Below, piece after piece: positions 1-15,279 of a DNA stretch of 64,000 bases. The position numbers and the translations under genes are program-made. The DNA lies in contig CAJQUW010011278.1 of the NCBI GenBank assembly GCA_907163375.1, forward strand, positions 102,727-166,726. The letters are read 5' to 3'. Within the stretch, counting starts at the first letter, position 1. The number at the start of each line of letters is the position of its first letter. The notes under the pieces are model-generated. The model saw only the letters and a list, made by a program, of their open reading frames with translations, searched no databases and was not told the origin of the DNA. The DNA comes from Prostheceraeus crozeri. Lineage: Eukaryota > Platyhelminthes > Polycladida > Euryleptidae.

Positions 1-3000
1 TTTCCATCTTTGTATCGCGTTTTTTAACCACAGTCATTATAGACTTACTGATGATTTTTCGTCAATTTATGCTTATGGCTGTCAAGAATTGGATTTTACA
101 TGAAATACACGTATGCAAAAGCGTCTCGCACCCAGTTTTGAACATCAGCTCATTCACCCGCCAGTCAAAAGGAACTCAAATACAGATTGTTTCATAAAAA
201 ATGGATCACCCTTAAACATCGCCTTTACTTTCAACTTTCTAACAAACCCAAACTTGACGAATTTAGAATTTCTCTGAAAAGATATGTCAGTTGTGCTTAC
301 TAAATTTTTGTTGTGGAAATTTGAAGCATGAATTATGAGTTTGTTTTTGTTTTTAGATAAAAAAAGTAGTATATAAGTAGATCTACTTAGCATCATGTAC
401 ACAAAACTACAAAATCTTATTTCACTACATTAAAATTTTTTGTTTTGTTATATGTTGTTCTGTAAGCAAAAGCTAAAGCAAAAAAAAAAAACATCAAAAA
501 AAAAAAAAAAAAAATCAAAAATAAAACCATTATTCATCAACATTATTATAAAAATCACAATGTACATGTGATTAACTTCTGCAAATTCACTGCTCCTTCG
601 ACTTCGTTGCGTTGGTGGTTGCTGTTTGCCTGATTGGTTTCAGCTAGAAATCTTTAGAATCTATCTCTTACAACAATGAAAACAATACAATGACAATAAT
701 AAATATCAAAATCAATAACAATAGCAAAAGTACAAAGGTGCTAAACCTAACTAGATTCTTTGCGAGAGTTGCAAGCAAGAGAACAACAAGCGATCAAACA
801 CCTACACATCGTGCATCATGATGATGATTCGACTCTGGAATGCATCTGTCAACATCCAGGCAAAGAGACAAATGAAAAACGATCCAAAAGCTAATTTTGA
901 GATTGGAAAATTGATTGAGATAAGTCAAAGTGAGACAAGGCTGCAACTAGACTCGTTAGATCTACTATCCACTATCGTAAAGAGTCCTATTGAGTCGAAT
1001 AGACTCGTAATTGATCGAAGCTCTCTCATCTGATCAAACATCTTGGTGGATCGATCATCTTGGTATGGATGATAATGCTATGTGTCCATGTTTGTATGTT
1101 GTAGAAAGTTGGCAAAAGTCTTGGTCTCAATTAGGGCTGCTGTCTTATCTTGGCGTTCTTCTAATCTTGAATCCATAACGAAAGAAATTGATCTGAATCT
1201 AAAGAAACGAACGTTCGTCGTTCACTACTAACGTTTCGTTTCAGATGCTCACAACTTACGTCAAATCGAAAATTTCAAATTTATGGAAAGTTAATCAAAT
1301 CAAAATCAAACGATATCATCGAATCATTGCAACGACGAATTGGTTAATAGGGGTAGGCCACAGGTTGACATACCTTTGAATAAAAAGTTCTTTTAGCTTA
1401 CTTTGGAATATTCTATCAACGATTATAATTTCCGTTTTAATATAAGGATGGATTAAATAACAATAAAATAATACACTCAATAATTTTTGAAATTATATTT
1501 GTTAATTATTTAGAAAATTTATGAACTTTAATTTTATCTATCTTGTTTCATAATTCATACATTAAACGTCTTTGCTGAAAGGCAATTGTTGTACTACAAA
1601 TGTACACTTCACAGTAACGTACATGCAAATAATGTGCAGAAGCTAAATGTCAAAAATATATCTTAATCATATGAATGCCGCGACTTCTTTGGATCTAAGC
1701 CTGTAATAACTTCTTTCCAATGCACAATTCATGCGAATAATTAGCACTCTACAAGAAGCGATTGTTGCTGTTTTAAATGTGCTTGCCATAAATCAGATAA
1801 GTACATGAATTTCACACCGACATTTGACTTAAGTATGACAGATAACTTATCCAAAATACAATTTCCTCAGGCTACAGGATGCAGCATAAAAATGTGACTA
1901 AATTCAAATGTAGCATAACTTTCTAAATATCCAACAGAAATGAACAAATAAAGTCTCATTTTGAAGCCAATGCTCATCTCTATTACCACAATCAGCATTG
2001 GAAAGATTGCATTTGATGAAGAGAATACAAATTACACACAAAGCAGAAGAACTCGAAATCCAAAGCAACTAGATGAAAGGAACGACGACTGAATGCAAAA
2101 GCAAGTCTAGTTCCAATTCTTCATCATGGCGAAGTCTTTCTGTTGAAGATTATTTCACAATATCAATTGGGAGATGACTGGATCAACCTTCAGCAATGAC
2201 TTCTTCTAACAGAACGCCAAAATTTTGTGTTTTCTTGTTTTATTTCTTCCAAAGTCTCCACATATCTGCTACATTTCGTCGAAGTTAAACCCCAAACAAT
2301 TTCATGTAGGCGGATATTAGTGATTCTGTAACCCAATGAAGAAATCTATCGTGATGTCTATAAACAGTGACTCTTAGAAGTGATTATCTTTATGTGCTAG
2401 ACATATGGATATCTCATATGCTTTACTGTAAAATTCTGACTTTTTCATAATTTCTAAGGTGATTTGACACAGACTACTTCTTCCGGACGGTAATGTGGCA
2501 TTTCATCATAGATTTTAAGGCTAGAAATATCACAATAAAAGATAATAAAAAGCATTAATAAAACACAGTGAAAAATCAGGCGCACAATCATTGAATATGT
2601 CTATTATTATGTTAACCGCCATTTCCATGGGAATTCATTGATTTGAAGTCCGATGTCGTAAACTAATTTCCGAGCTGAATTAGTCCTTGTTAATCCAATT
2701 GGACATAGATTGAAGCTTTTGGTTGAAATGTAATTTTCTTTGTTTTCTCCAATGAAATGGAAAATGGTACGTTTTATAGCCACAGTCTTTGGCATGAAAT
2801 GTCTTTAAGTCATTTCTTTTTATGTTCGTGTGCTTTAGTCTGTGAAGCTAAATATATTCAGATTTGGCTCACATTTATACCAATTTTATCCATAGTCAAC
2901 CAACTTCTCGCATACATAACGGATGGGAAGAACATGATAATAACACATACGCGCACATGATGGAACATTCCTGGAAGACATTTTATCTCAAGAATAATGG

Positions 3001-3897
3001 CTATAGACTTAGGACCTTCTCGTAGTAAGAGGAAACACAGAAAATTTCATTTTTACCAAATACTTCAATGTGCTTCACAATGGATTAACATTTTTTTCTT
3101 TGATCCTGTCTGACAAGAAGAGGAACCAAGTGGAACGTGACAGACATTCGTAGCAGGCATAGGGTGTTCCCTGCAGAAACTCGTTCTGGCTGCCGTGTTG
3201 TTATGCTACAAGACTATCTAAGATATCATCCTAATTCATCGATAACTGTAGTCATTCATATGGTTTGACTACAGTTATCAATGTGGTTGAACGCAACAAT
3301 TATAAAAAGACATGCATTTAGAATTTCCATTACTTTTCCCGATGTGTGCACAGATTTGTGCTGCATTGTTCTGTCGCAGGAGTGTACACATGGATGGAAC
3401 ATTTCTAAACTTTTAGAAAACATTCATAGTACAACTTGACCTCAACTTTATCGATTTCGGTATAATATTTTCATGTTTTTTTTATATTGAAGTTTTATAG
3501 AATTTTTATTTAAATATATAATATTCTTAAGTATGAAATATAATTTTAAAATAATATAATTTTTAAAATATAATTTAATTACATTATATAATAATATTCT
3601 TTTATAAATTCTTTATAATTTTTTCCGAACTTCCTTTATTCGCTTTGCATGATTTCCAACTGATCTGAATAACCATCGGTTGTGATGCACGAATAAAGCT
3701 TCATTATTGTTATTATGCTTTTTCGTGAAAACACGTCGAAGAGACTTACCTGTAATTTGAATTTTATATTATAGAAATTGACATCAAACCATTTCACTTA
3801 AATGCTTTATAAAAGTTTATTGATGAAAATTATTTTATGAAATAATTTCAACATAATTAAAATTGTAGGCTATCATTTCGTCATTCTCTAGCATTAG
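1..3897. other. Unassigned AT-rich DNA
   Basis: No open frame here resembles a protein I know; the frames of 60 to 82 codons are what random AT-rich sequence gives. It holds an A-rich run at about 480-513 and an AT-only stretch near 3,475-3,620. One strong hairpin is listed separately. Intronic or intergenic sequence is the simplest reading. Confidence 0.6.
3241..3279. repeat. Perfect 14 bp inverted repeat (hairpin)
   Basis: GATAACTGTAGTCA at 3,241-3,254 is repeated as its exact reverse complement at 3,266-3,279, with an 11-base loop. No gene or transposon end is recognisable next to it. It could be a transposon scrap or chance. Confidence 0.7.
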
Positions 3898-4025
3898 TTA
3901 AAGGAGTCATTTATACTGAATATTCTCACAAACTACAATGAAAAATCTCTGAATGAAGCTTTGGACGGCGAATTCGGCTTTGATGTGAAGGAGTATTTGG
4001 TCACGCTAGCCGCAGACTATATCAA
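3898..4025 (+). other. Coding-like island with a possible 5' splice site
   Basis: A stop-free stretch of about 42 codons reads with a protein-like composition (for example SLNEALDGEFGFDVKEYL, acidic and amphipathic). It ends at AA|GTAAGA, a good match to a splice donor, and an AG that could serve as acceptor lies just before it at 3,896-3,897. A second short coding-like stretch (IIREDEESLKVKKISRDC, about 4,051-4,158) follows in another frame. I do not recognise a protein family. It may be an exon, an old pseudogene, or chance; the acceptor's pyrimidine tract is weak. Confidence 0.2.
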
Positions 4026-4159
4026 GTAAGATGAACACCTTTTGAAGTCAGATAATTAGAGAAGACGAGGAGAGTCTCAAGGTAAAGAAAATTTCACGCG
4101 ACTGTGTTCGACTGACCGGAAGTAATTACGCCAAGGCGGAGCGGAGATGGTTTTGAGCA

Positions 4160-7100
4160 TGTTCGAGATGTACAACCGGTCAGGTCATCGTTGACCGTCA
4201 CGAAGTTGAGATAAAGTGTTGAGAGAACGGAAAATGAAGGAGTCATTTATAGTTCGGAATACTGTGGCGACAAAAGTTGATTGAAATCACAAAATAATAC
4301 GAGTACTTCCAACTTTATCTGCCACTGGTCTTATATAAAATTTTTCAAAACTGCAGATTCTGTGATAAATCTTTTTAGACGTTAAACCAGCAACATTGTA
4401 TTACGAACACCGGAACAGTGATAGCATTCAACTTCAGACACATGACACCGATCACGTGTGAAGGATGTCCCAAAATTACCATTTGCTGCTAGTTCGCAAT
4501 AATTTGAATCTATTGCAGAAAGCTAGACGCCACAAGTATCATTCGGAGCCGAGTCTCTATCGCACATCTCAATTTCCAGGAAATAAAAATGTTTTCGTAT
4601 TTTCTTAAAGTCCGCCGCACAAACCGTCTTGTATGCTATTGAAATGGAAACACAAATCGGTGTGCAGCACGAGGATGTCATATACATCATGCACTTATGA
4701 GGAATTTTTATACTCGCATAATAATCAGCATTCTTGTCCTAATTCTTAAATTAGTATTGGGTTGGTATTGATGGTTGAAGACAATATGTGGAGAAGGCTT
4801 TTTAAACAAGTGAGAATGCAAATAAATAGATAAAAAAACTGAAAAAACATATGAATATGCACACAAATTTGAAAATGAGGCCCAAAGCAAAAAACGAAAA
4901 AATTTATACTACACAATTAAATGATTAACTCGTAAAATAGGTATTTAAATGTCATCTGCTAAAATTATGGTGATGAAATTAGCATTTTGCTTGTAAAGAA
5001 GAAGTACAATGCTTTTATGAATGAAAACACTATTTCATGCAATTCTATAAAGTACTGAAGTACAGATGCATATTAAGAAGATGATCTTTAGATCGCTTCT
5101 AAATTCAAAAGGAAAACTTCTACAATGTTTTCAACAAAATTGCTAGAAAGAAAGTATCGAAATGAAATCACACGACAAATGAGTTGGCGAAACTATTTAC
5201 TAATCTAATACCTGATGATAAATTAATTGTCAGGTTTACGAAAACATCGAGCTATTCGTGCCAATCTCAGCAACCCACAACCGCAGGAGAGTAGTCCCAA
5301 TTTTCCGCTCACTGAATCTTTCAATAGTATTGCTCATGCGAAGACGGAAGAACGAAATTTAGTCATGCGAAAAAAGAAAATATAGTGGTCGCTAAATCGA
5401 AAGTACGATCCATTTCGAGACTGTCTACACATTCCGTTAGAGAAAAGATAACAAAGAAGTGATTAGAAAAGACACAGCAGCTGCCTTAGCAGGAAAATCG
5501 TTGCACTTCGCCAGAGCTCGAAAATGTCTATTGTACAAAATTTCGGTTTACGGTCGAATGATCAAAAAGAAATTTTGACCGATCTTTTAATAGCTGCACA
5601 TTGCATTAAATTATACAAATATGATAGAACGCTCATGCATCCAACGATTCCATTTGAATTAGAGACACAAGAGACATTGAAATTATCATTTTGCATCCTT
5701 ATTTGAGTATCAAAACAAAATAATATGGCAGGAATCTGCATCTGCTGCACACTTCATTAATTTCATTCATTTCTCGATCTAGCAATATTGACCTATATAG
5801 ATCCGTCCCTGAACGGTTAGCTAAAATGACCGCTAACAAACAGCTGTTTCCCATTCTAGTCTTATTAACTTAAAACAAAACCGAATAGTGGGATTTCTAT
5901 GTGTTCAATTTACAGCTGTAACACCGGCATCACTCTTTTTACTTTCCCATGCTTTCATTCTTTGGGTGCGTAATGTATCTTAAGATTTGGAAGTTGACTC
6001 TTAGTTTCCGTGTTATTCAACCTTACCAATCTTTATCTTGAAACTGTTGTTTAACAAGATTGAAAAACTGAGGATGCAATCATGTGACATCGAGGCTTGT
6101 GGCTTCTAATAGACTTTAATAAGTTTGCACTTACATTTGTGCTAAGATCTAGAGAGTGATTTAAAGGTTTAAACTGCGGATTCTAGAAGAATCTATTTCC
6201 TCTCTTTTTTCCGTGGGGATAGCGATTTTCTGATATACTTTTCCGATCGGCATTTTAGCAAGGGAGAGGAAGGATATCATGACATTGGATTAAGAGTAGC
6301 ACGGCGCTCTCAAACTCTGTCCATGGCAGTGCTGCGTATCTTGGAAGTGGGAATGTCTCTCTACATTAGGCCTGGTGGGTATGATTTTGCAGTTAAGCAC
6401 ATTCCGGATAAATGGGACATTTTGGGCATGAGCCCGATCTCCCGCATTTCTTGGTGCTTCCTTAGAAGGGGGAGTCGAAAAATATTGTAAAGTTTTTTAT
6501 AAACAAAATGACATGCAATTGGTTCAACTTGTGAAAAAATTCAAAACTTCGAAAACTTTCCCACTCAGTCAGACGAATTCACATGTGTTGACACCGTTTC
6601 GTGGCGTTCTTAAGGTGGCATATTCAGGGTACTTGCATTTTCATGCGGATTGCCGATTTATTTTGAATGAAATTTGGATCTTACCTTAAATGGCACTACT
6701 TTACACTGCTGCTTCATGAAGATACAAGAATTACGATGGCGATCTAGAAAATGACTCGGAGTTGTCCACCTAACAGTGGACCTGTAGTTACGGATCGATT
6801 GTCACCTGATACGTTACGTAGACACACCTATCACTTATCTAGTATGTTTCGCATAATTTGTTGAGTGGAGTAGGTGAGGCAGTGAATGAACGCCCCGCAC
6901 TCATCATGCAGAACATCTCGGCATTCGCATGTCGCAAAAATACATGTGAATTGCTATTGAAGATAAATATTTCATCTGGAAAAAAATATGATTGATGAAT
7001 GACCATTGAGCATCAATCAATCAATGCACATCATGCACGTAAACTGAACTTTGGTAAAAGTTGCTATCGAGTTGTGATATTTAAATAGTCTGTCGCACAA

Positions 7101-10100
7101 AAGCGTGTTTCGGCTACTTTTCTTTAATATGATCACCGAATTAAAGTTGATGAGCTAATTAAAATTTCGGGACCGCGAATTCACTGCAACAATAATTACT
7201 GTTGGATTTAAATCTGTATTCAAATATTGATGGAAGATTGTGATGATTACAAAGTGATGGAGTTGATGAGCTGTGAAAAATGCTTCTTCTTTTATAATAT
7301 CATGCATAATTAAATTCAGCACTATGACATTCCTGAATTCTCAAGCCATCCTACAATAAGACATTAAAATAAATAGACGTGTTGTTATTAATCTTAGAGA
7401 TATATGATATACAATTTAACAGTCACTGGATACTAGAAGAATTGGTCGGCAAGAAAAAATACATATACATGTAGAATGATTTGCCAATACTATTTCATAT
7501 ATCATGCAAGCGAAAGTCATGAGGAAAAATCCTATGACATTTTCCCTTTTCTCTCATGATAATGGAACCGGGTACATGGAGTACTCGAAGTCTTGGTCAC
7601 CTCAAATAATGAAGGAATGAATTGTGCAGAAGCTCTCCATACGTAACACTGCATGTGTACATGTACATGTAATGCACTGGCATATTTTCAATTTCCACCT
7701 ATGAATTTCGTCGTGGTCGTCTCTCTCTCATGTATTTTAGTGAATTAAGTTGTTCCTACAATGTTCGCATCTCCCTAATTACGTGTAACATTGGACACAG
7801 GCAGTACGCATTTCCTTTGTATTTGTACCAAAGTTGTTGAAATCTTTTTGTGATGATGCACAGTACTTTGAATGTGCCTTTTTGATTAGTCGCAGGAGAT
7901 AATGTCATGTGTTGAAGTTCATTCACGCTAACGTCATCAGCTGATGATTCCAAGAGCTTCATTTTTCTCATTCAACAAGTTGCTAAAAAGTATTTTTAAC
8001 TGAGTACGAGTAAAAGCACAAATCAAAGGAGAGCTTGAAATCCGGTATTACTTCAAAAGCTTAGAGTTACCAATCACTAACCATTAACAGTTAATGGACT
8101 ATGAGTAAAGTATAACTCATGTGGCAATTCTACATATTGAATTGTTAAAACAGAGGCTCTAATGCACTTTGACCTGTATCTGATGTGATAATGGAATCTT
8201 CAAGCAAAGATAAGTTATTGCAGCAACAACTTTATTACATCAATATTACAATACACGTATTGACCAAATGATGAAGTATGAAGTATCCTTATTAAGACAA
8301 GATGTATCGCAACTCAAATATATTGAAGAAACAGGACTTCAATGCATCCATAAAAGCTGAAGATATTCTTTTGTTCCTGATTTATAATGCAGCAAATTCT
8401 TAGTATTGGTGAAAAGCTTACTCGGAGCACTCCATTGTCTGTCATAAAAGTTAATCAAAACGTCGATGTTAGCTTGAAGCTTAGAAGAATTCGCTTGTTT
8501 TCAAAATCTAACTCACGCAGATTGAGAATATTACCAGCTGTAGTTGGAAATTTGAATATCAACCATTTTATTAGTAGATGAGTCTATCATAAAGCAACTC
8601 AGTTCTTTTGGGTATTCCCCTTTAAAAGTATTTATTCGTGTGATATCTAGACTATGCAATATTTTCGCTTAAATTAATGAATTATTAGATGAATTTGTTT
8701 TTGAGGAAAATATGATATGTTTTTCAATACACAAAGTGAGGTGTTTGAGTGAATTCTATGAAATAATGGAATCTTTTATCAATCGACACAAAGTAGACAC
8801 ATTTGAAGCTCTGACAGCTTACCAACACAAAGATAAAATATTTTGAATACTATATTATAGGACCTTGGCTGAAAGATTGGAATATTTATTCACTGTAAAC
8901 TGCACACAGTGAAGAAAAGGAAAATCTGCCTACCTTAATTGCTAAAACAATTGTATTTTTATAGTCTGATCAGAAGGCATTGCTGATTTTCTGTTATTAA
9001 CGGTTGCATCATTAATCATCCAATTGTAATATAATCAAAGTGATAATACCTGACATTTCGTGTAGAGACTAATGGTTGTCTCCGTTGTTTTTGCGGTTTT
9101 GTTGGAAACCGGGACTATTACCTGAGACTCAGACATGCCAATTTTGGAATCATGATAATCAGACAATCAAAAATGACAAAAACGCAAGTTGTGAACTTGA
9201 CCAAGGTGTGAAAAACTGTATTGGCAATATGTCATGTTGAGGCTTTAAGTATATTTTTCACATTCATATATTACTTAACACTTTTGCGTTCCTTTAGATA
9301 CTTTGTGTGCCATTTTTACGTGTAGGCCTACAGTATGTTTCACAAGAAATATACAGTCAGATTAAAGTGTATTTTCTGAGAGGATTCAAGACTATTGTGC
9401 TTTATAACTACAACCTATTTCGAATGACAATTGTGAGTTGGATAGTGGATGTAAATTTGAATTTGACATGTGACTTCTCATTGACTTACTTTGCCAAAAT
9501 ATGTAGCTTGATGATAAGGACAAGACTTATTCTTACGCAGGACTGGAAATGTAGCCTCCTACAATATTTCCTATGCTTAAATCCTGAGCTTAGGAAAACA
9601 CAAATTTTCATGAACTAAAAGTCAATAGATTCAGAAATTCCTTCCTTAATTTTCAGAAATCAAAAATGGAATTATTAATATTAGAATTAATAGCTTCCTA
9701 TGTTATTGCTGTCCGTGCTGATACCACCATGATTACCGTCCGTAACCTAATTTGTTAAGTTTGAATTCAGAACAATTTATTGAAAGTTGTCGTGATCATG
9801 TCCAACGGTGTTGTGATGAAAAAAGCTTCAGCTGCTTCTTGCTTTTTCGGCAATTTGGGGTAAAAATGCATTTATTGGGATATTCTTTGCTTCTGCCAAA
9901 AATGAAGCTCAACTTCTGAATATTTACCGATTATACAAAGGGCCCACTCAGAAAAAATCAATCATAAAGAAATCCTGAAATGAGTGGGTCTAGGCCTAAA
10001 AATTCCCAATGAAATAAGCTCATGTCCAGTCGGGCTAATTCTGAAAGGGCCGGGCGAAGCATTCACACCCATTTTCAAGTCTTCGCACCTATCGTGCCTA

Positions 10101-13100
10101 GGCGACGGCAGACTGACAAGCTACTTTTTTTAGTTGCCGATGGATAATTAATTGTCGAAATTACTGACACCGACTTCTATGTCGCGGTTCATATTTCATC
10201 TTTCATTTCATGGGCCTTATTTTCTGTCAACTTTACAGATGCTATGAAACACCAGATATCAGACAAATGTTGTTTTAATCACGAACAACCTGGCAAAAAT
10301 CTCCTGGTTTTAGTGGAACTCTTGAATCTGACAATATCTGATTTATATCGTCATCTTGAAATTTCAAGCGCCTAAATCGAAATTTTGATTTAAAGTGTAA
10401 TCAAATTTCTCCAAAAAGGTATTGTCTACGCTCGACACGGTTTCTGTAGAATTTATGGCCAACTTATACTTAAATAGAGCATTCCAGAGATGCGATGATT
10501 TATAGTTTGCTAACTGCAGGGTAAACCGTTGATGATTTGTAATTCCAATTAGACAAGCATTCAGTTTGTCGTCCATCGTACATTAGCAGACGAATTCAAT
10601 CCATAGTACACGTACAATTATTGAAAGTGCACTGTCATTTAGTCCTTGTCGAAAGTGCGACCTCACGTATAGCAGTTCCTCACACACGTAGTGTCGAAAA
10701 CAAGATGTTGTAGAAATTCGATTCAAATTGGATAAACATTAAATGAAATGATTTCATCCATGAAATATTGAATCTATCGTTGAATTCCTCTCAGAATTTT
10801 CACTTTGTAGTCGCTTTGCAGTGTGTTGTTAGTATATACTTCGCTTGTAATTTTCGTTTGTTAGTTTGTGACAACAATTGACAACAGCATTATCAGGTAT
10901 GCCCGCAAATATGCATAAAATCATTTGTTCAGAACTGGCCACCAATTTCATTCAGTCTATCAATGTCGATAAATTTGTTGATCGAATTTCATCACATGCC
11001 ACCTAAATTTCCAATGGCCAAGTAAACAAGATACTATGCTAAGTATATTGGACATATCCGAAAAGGAAAGGGGGAGAGAATAAAATGAAATCTTTGAGAC
11101 CAGTTGTCGATATGGTTCATGTACAATGTCTTTAAGCGTTTCCGCTCGGTCTTTGAATTTCTCTTTTTCATATTCCTAGGAAAAGTTCCTCAGAACTTGT
11201 TTGTTTTCTTCAATAACTTCATTAGCACGTTTATTGAAATATCAAAACAGTCGCATCTTGTCGCTTTCTGTCTAAGTTATTTGATCTATTTTCTTTCACC
11301 CGCGCTGTTGCATCGGAAAGTTTGTTTAAAAAATTGGATCCTGTGTGGCATGTTTGTGACTGCCAAAGTACACAATTCAGCGTCACTCTCACTGCACTTG
11401 TTAAACTGCAAAATTTAATAAAAACTGGTCCCATCATAGGATTGCTTCATTACGAAATAGCGATTGACAACAACATTTTTCAACTGATTTGCAAAAGCAA
11501 GCGGTATACCAATCCTACTGTTTCTTATTTTATCTTATTTTTTTATTGATTTACTTTCAATTGATCTAAAAGTGTCATGCAATACATAATTTGCTAGTGA
11601 AAACTGATCAATATTGGCTTTGACAATGTGCGAGTAGTAGCCTTTGTTTTTTAAGTATATTTCAAAGATGTTTACATTGATTGGCTTGATAATCAGTAAT
11701 CCTTGATTCATTCTATGCCTCACAGTATCACAGTTCGCTGCCTCACATCTGATATGCTGAAAATCTATACATGTAGGGTGGAACTGAAGTGACAACAGTT
11801 TCTGCTGCATCAAAACACGTGGCCACGTGATTGAATGAGAATCTTCACTTGAGGAGCACATGCAGCATCTTTTTGACATTTTGGCATGGGCAACAGTGTG
11901 AGAGAAGCAATATTTTGTTCAAATTTTATTGAAAGTCATATGGACATTTATCATCCTCAAACGTTGGATAATGAATCAAGACTAGATCTTGTGAGAACAA
12001 GAATACGTTCAATAATAAGGACAAGTGGGTTGCCATGTTCGGCCCATCACCATGGCCAGCAAGGTTATGATGAAAAGGGTTCATCCTGAGAGGTCAAAAA
12101 GAAGACATGAAATCAAAGAAGCTGTCAAACAATTTTCCTTGTAATTTAAAAATGACAAAGAATCCAACCAAGAACACCCACTCCCAAGAAAATAGTCACT
12201 GTGTATTGACATTATCGGCCTGTAAGTATGCAAATATATCGATTAGACACTTTTGTCTAAGACTTATAGACGAAAGTGTTTCTTCTTGATATTAATTAAA
12301 CAATTGATGAAACATTATTCTGAAACAGCTATAACAAAAAGCAAAAACAATGAAGACTTGAAGAGCACTAGACAAATTTTATTTTAAGAGTACAAAACTC
12401 TTAACCAAAAATTTCATTGATGCTTGTCAATCTTTCCCTTTCTGAATACAGTTTTGGCCAAAAGTATCCGGGCAGTAGAATTATTAATGGAAGTAAACGG
12501 AAAACGCTGCTATGAAGAAGACGGATACCGGTAATCAAAAACTCCTGTATTATTACATTTGTAACCGCTGTAATATGAGCATCACAGATACAAAGTATAA
12601 TTTACAAAGCACCGATTCGTTCATGGCATCATATTGCCGACATTTGCCATTAGTGAGTCCACCTTCTGCCGCTAGAACTGTACTGACTACCTATGATCTG
12701 CTAGAGAGGCAGACGAGAACACTTAGAACTCTATCAATAATATATTCGATGCTGACAAATACAAGAGGTTTGATATAAACTTATTTCGCGGAAGTATAAA
12801 AATATTATATAAGATACAGAGTATAAGATATAAAGTATTCAAAACGAATTTAAACACATGAGTAAGAATATCAGTTTGAATGCTACCCTATAGACTAGCA
12901 TTTATGAATTGATGAAGCTGATGTGTGTTCAATTTCCAGTTACTCCAATGCGAGAGAAGCAAATGAAATTCAGCAGAAACGGAACATGAGAAGTGGAGTC
13001 AACATTTAGAAATACAACAAAACTCAGCAGAGTTCCTAATCTGCTGTGACTTCGCTGAATTGCGAGAATCTGTCGCCCAGTTCGGATTTATGTCATCATG

Positions 13101-15170
13101 GAGACAAACTCAAGAGGCTAGGCCTCAGGGGAGAAGACAAAGATAACAAGCAGCTCAAAAAGAGTGTGTGAGTGCGCATAAAGTATCGACGCGATTTGCC
13201 TTCATTTGTTGAGTCTTCCACTTAACACTTCACTCGCATTCTCCGTTCTTTTATCATTAATAATACAGTCGTAGTAGTGTCCACGGTGATTGCTATTATA
13301 TGAATCTATATTTGGACAATACTAACCAGTGTGGGCTTCTCTGAATACCATGTTTTCCATAATATACGCAGCAGCTGTTTAAGTGCGAAAAAATAAGTGT
13401 CGCAGCTCTTTGTACAACTACAGCGAGCTGAAGTTTCGCTTACAGTATTTTTGTTCAGAGTCGCATATTTTTTTGAAAAGATTTTTAATGTCGGTATTTT
13501 GATTTTTCAGTGGAATCAAAATCCCAATGCGCTTTTCATATCAAGCATTTTTGATGTTATTTATTTCGCTTTTTATCTCTTTCAGAGGAAGAGGGGTGAA
13601 TCATTAACACAAGGACTTTTAATTAATATGCAAGTATTAAACAGCATATAAATAGGACTGTCACTTCATGACTTTACACATCATTTAGACACTCAGGATC
13701 TATAAACAAATTGCAAATTTCTAATATAAGCTTACAATTTTATACTCAGAATCGAAAGAGTACTTTTGATTAAAAGAAGTAAGATGATCCAGTTCGAGCG
13801 ATTTAGGCAGTTTATGTAAAGTTTATCGAAATCAGTATTGCTCTACTGATCCCTTAATAATCCGACAGCCACAGCGAGTTTGTGCAGGGAACGAGGCCGA
13901 ATATAAGACTTACACAAAAATGATGTACGCCCTATGCTTACTACGAATCTGCGCGTCTGCCGAGTTCTATCTGGTTCCTCTTCATGTCAGACAGGATCAA
14001 AGAATGCACTTGCTGATCCAATGGAAAGCAGGTTGAGGTTTTCAGTGTAAATTTCTGTTGCATTATTCGCATTTATTTTTCTGTCAATCGTTTGTCCTTT
14101 TATGCAGATCTCATGCGGTGTTCTATGCCTTCTTAATATTTTCTGCACTTTTCTGCATTGAACTATGCAGTGCTGCATGCTCACGCGCTACAAGTGAGGT
14201 AAATATTTCAAGAGACAATATTATCACAATATGTGCAAGATAGATATATTGAGATAATATCATATTTACTAAAGAGACAAAAAAATTCTGTGCAAACGGA
14301 TACAAATGTTTTCTTTGTATAAGACAAAATACAAGTATGTACAACACACGTTTACATCATTGCTGGGTCATTTTAAAAGGACCGAAATTTTCATATGAAT
14401 GTGAAATTGTTGGATAATATGCTATGAATGCATCCTAAGATTATCGGAATTGCTGTTTAATAAAGATGATGGATATAATGATAAAGATTTCAGTGTGAAC
14501 TAAAGATGATAATAATATTGAAGAAGTTTCATAATATTCAAATAAGCTACATCTACCTTGGGTTAATGTGTTGTCTTGCTTTTAGATGCAATATTGAAAT
14601 CGAACGCGGAATGTCTCACAAGTTGCTCGAAGCATTGCACTAGTGAGGATGGCACTCATGGACGCCCGCATCTGCTGCTTCAGAGAGGCAATTAGCATAT
14701 TGAGCTAATTTCGGCGGCTATTCATTAAATACTACTTTTACCGCACGATTGACATGTCGTCTAAGTTAGTGCGCCAGCAATAATTATGAAGTGCAAGCAC
14801 AACGTGAATAATGTAATTGAATATGGAATAGAGGGGGTCACAATTTACAAGTACATTCAAGCACATAGTTGATAGTTAATAATCTTGCAAATTCTATTGA
14901 ATATCCCTTAACCATAGAGTAAGTGTAAGTAAAAACGCGAATTCCAATAGCAAAAGACGACTTTTTATTTGCAGACGTTGATATTATTATACTGTTGTAT
15001 AACACATAAAACAAACAACGACACGCACACATGACATGAATGTTATCAATTGTCATGACACCACACCAACTACTGATAATTAGAGCATGCGATGGATGTC
15101 GAGATCGCTTGCTATGTCCTAATAAGTGAACAATAGAGAATAGAGAATACACAACACGCACTACTCTACC
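4160..15170. other. Unassigned AT-rich DNA
   Basis: Eleven kilobases without a recognisable gene. Frames of 60 to 114 codons occur on both strands and overlap each other, which is typical of non-coding AT-rich DNA. I see only short hairpins, for example CCATTAA-CAG-TTAATGG at 8,081-8,097 and an imperfect 14 bp stem at 12,245-12,280, and a short ACATGT repeat near 7,650. TAGGCCTA-like words appear at about 9,323 and 9,990. Confidence 0.5.
14748..14815 (+). repeat. Dispersed repeat, copy 1
   Basis: About 65 bases from TTGACATGTCGTCTAAGTTA through GCACAACGT match, with a few changes and a small gap, the stretch at 60,089-60,155 in the same orientation. No coding content is visible. It is probably a fragment of a low-copy interspersed repeat. 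Confidence 0.65.
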
Positions 15171-15188
15171 TAGTTTCTTAAGAAACTA
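15171..15188. repeat. Perfect 18 bp palindrome
   Basis: TAGTTTCTTAAGAAACTA reads the same on both strands. It sits about 100 bases before the start of the G-poor block and could be a junction feature or chance. Confidence 0.6.
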
Positions 15189-15279
15189 ATATACAAAAAG
15201 TAAATTATATATAAGTATCATATATAATATCTGCTATCTATATTCAATAACATTGTCACCTGAAAAAAAAATCTTCTAG

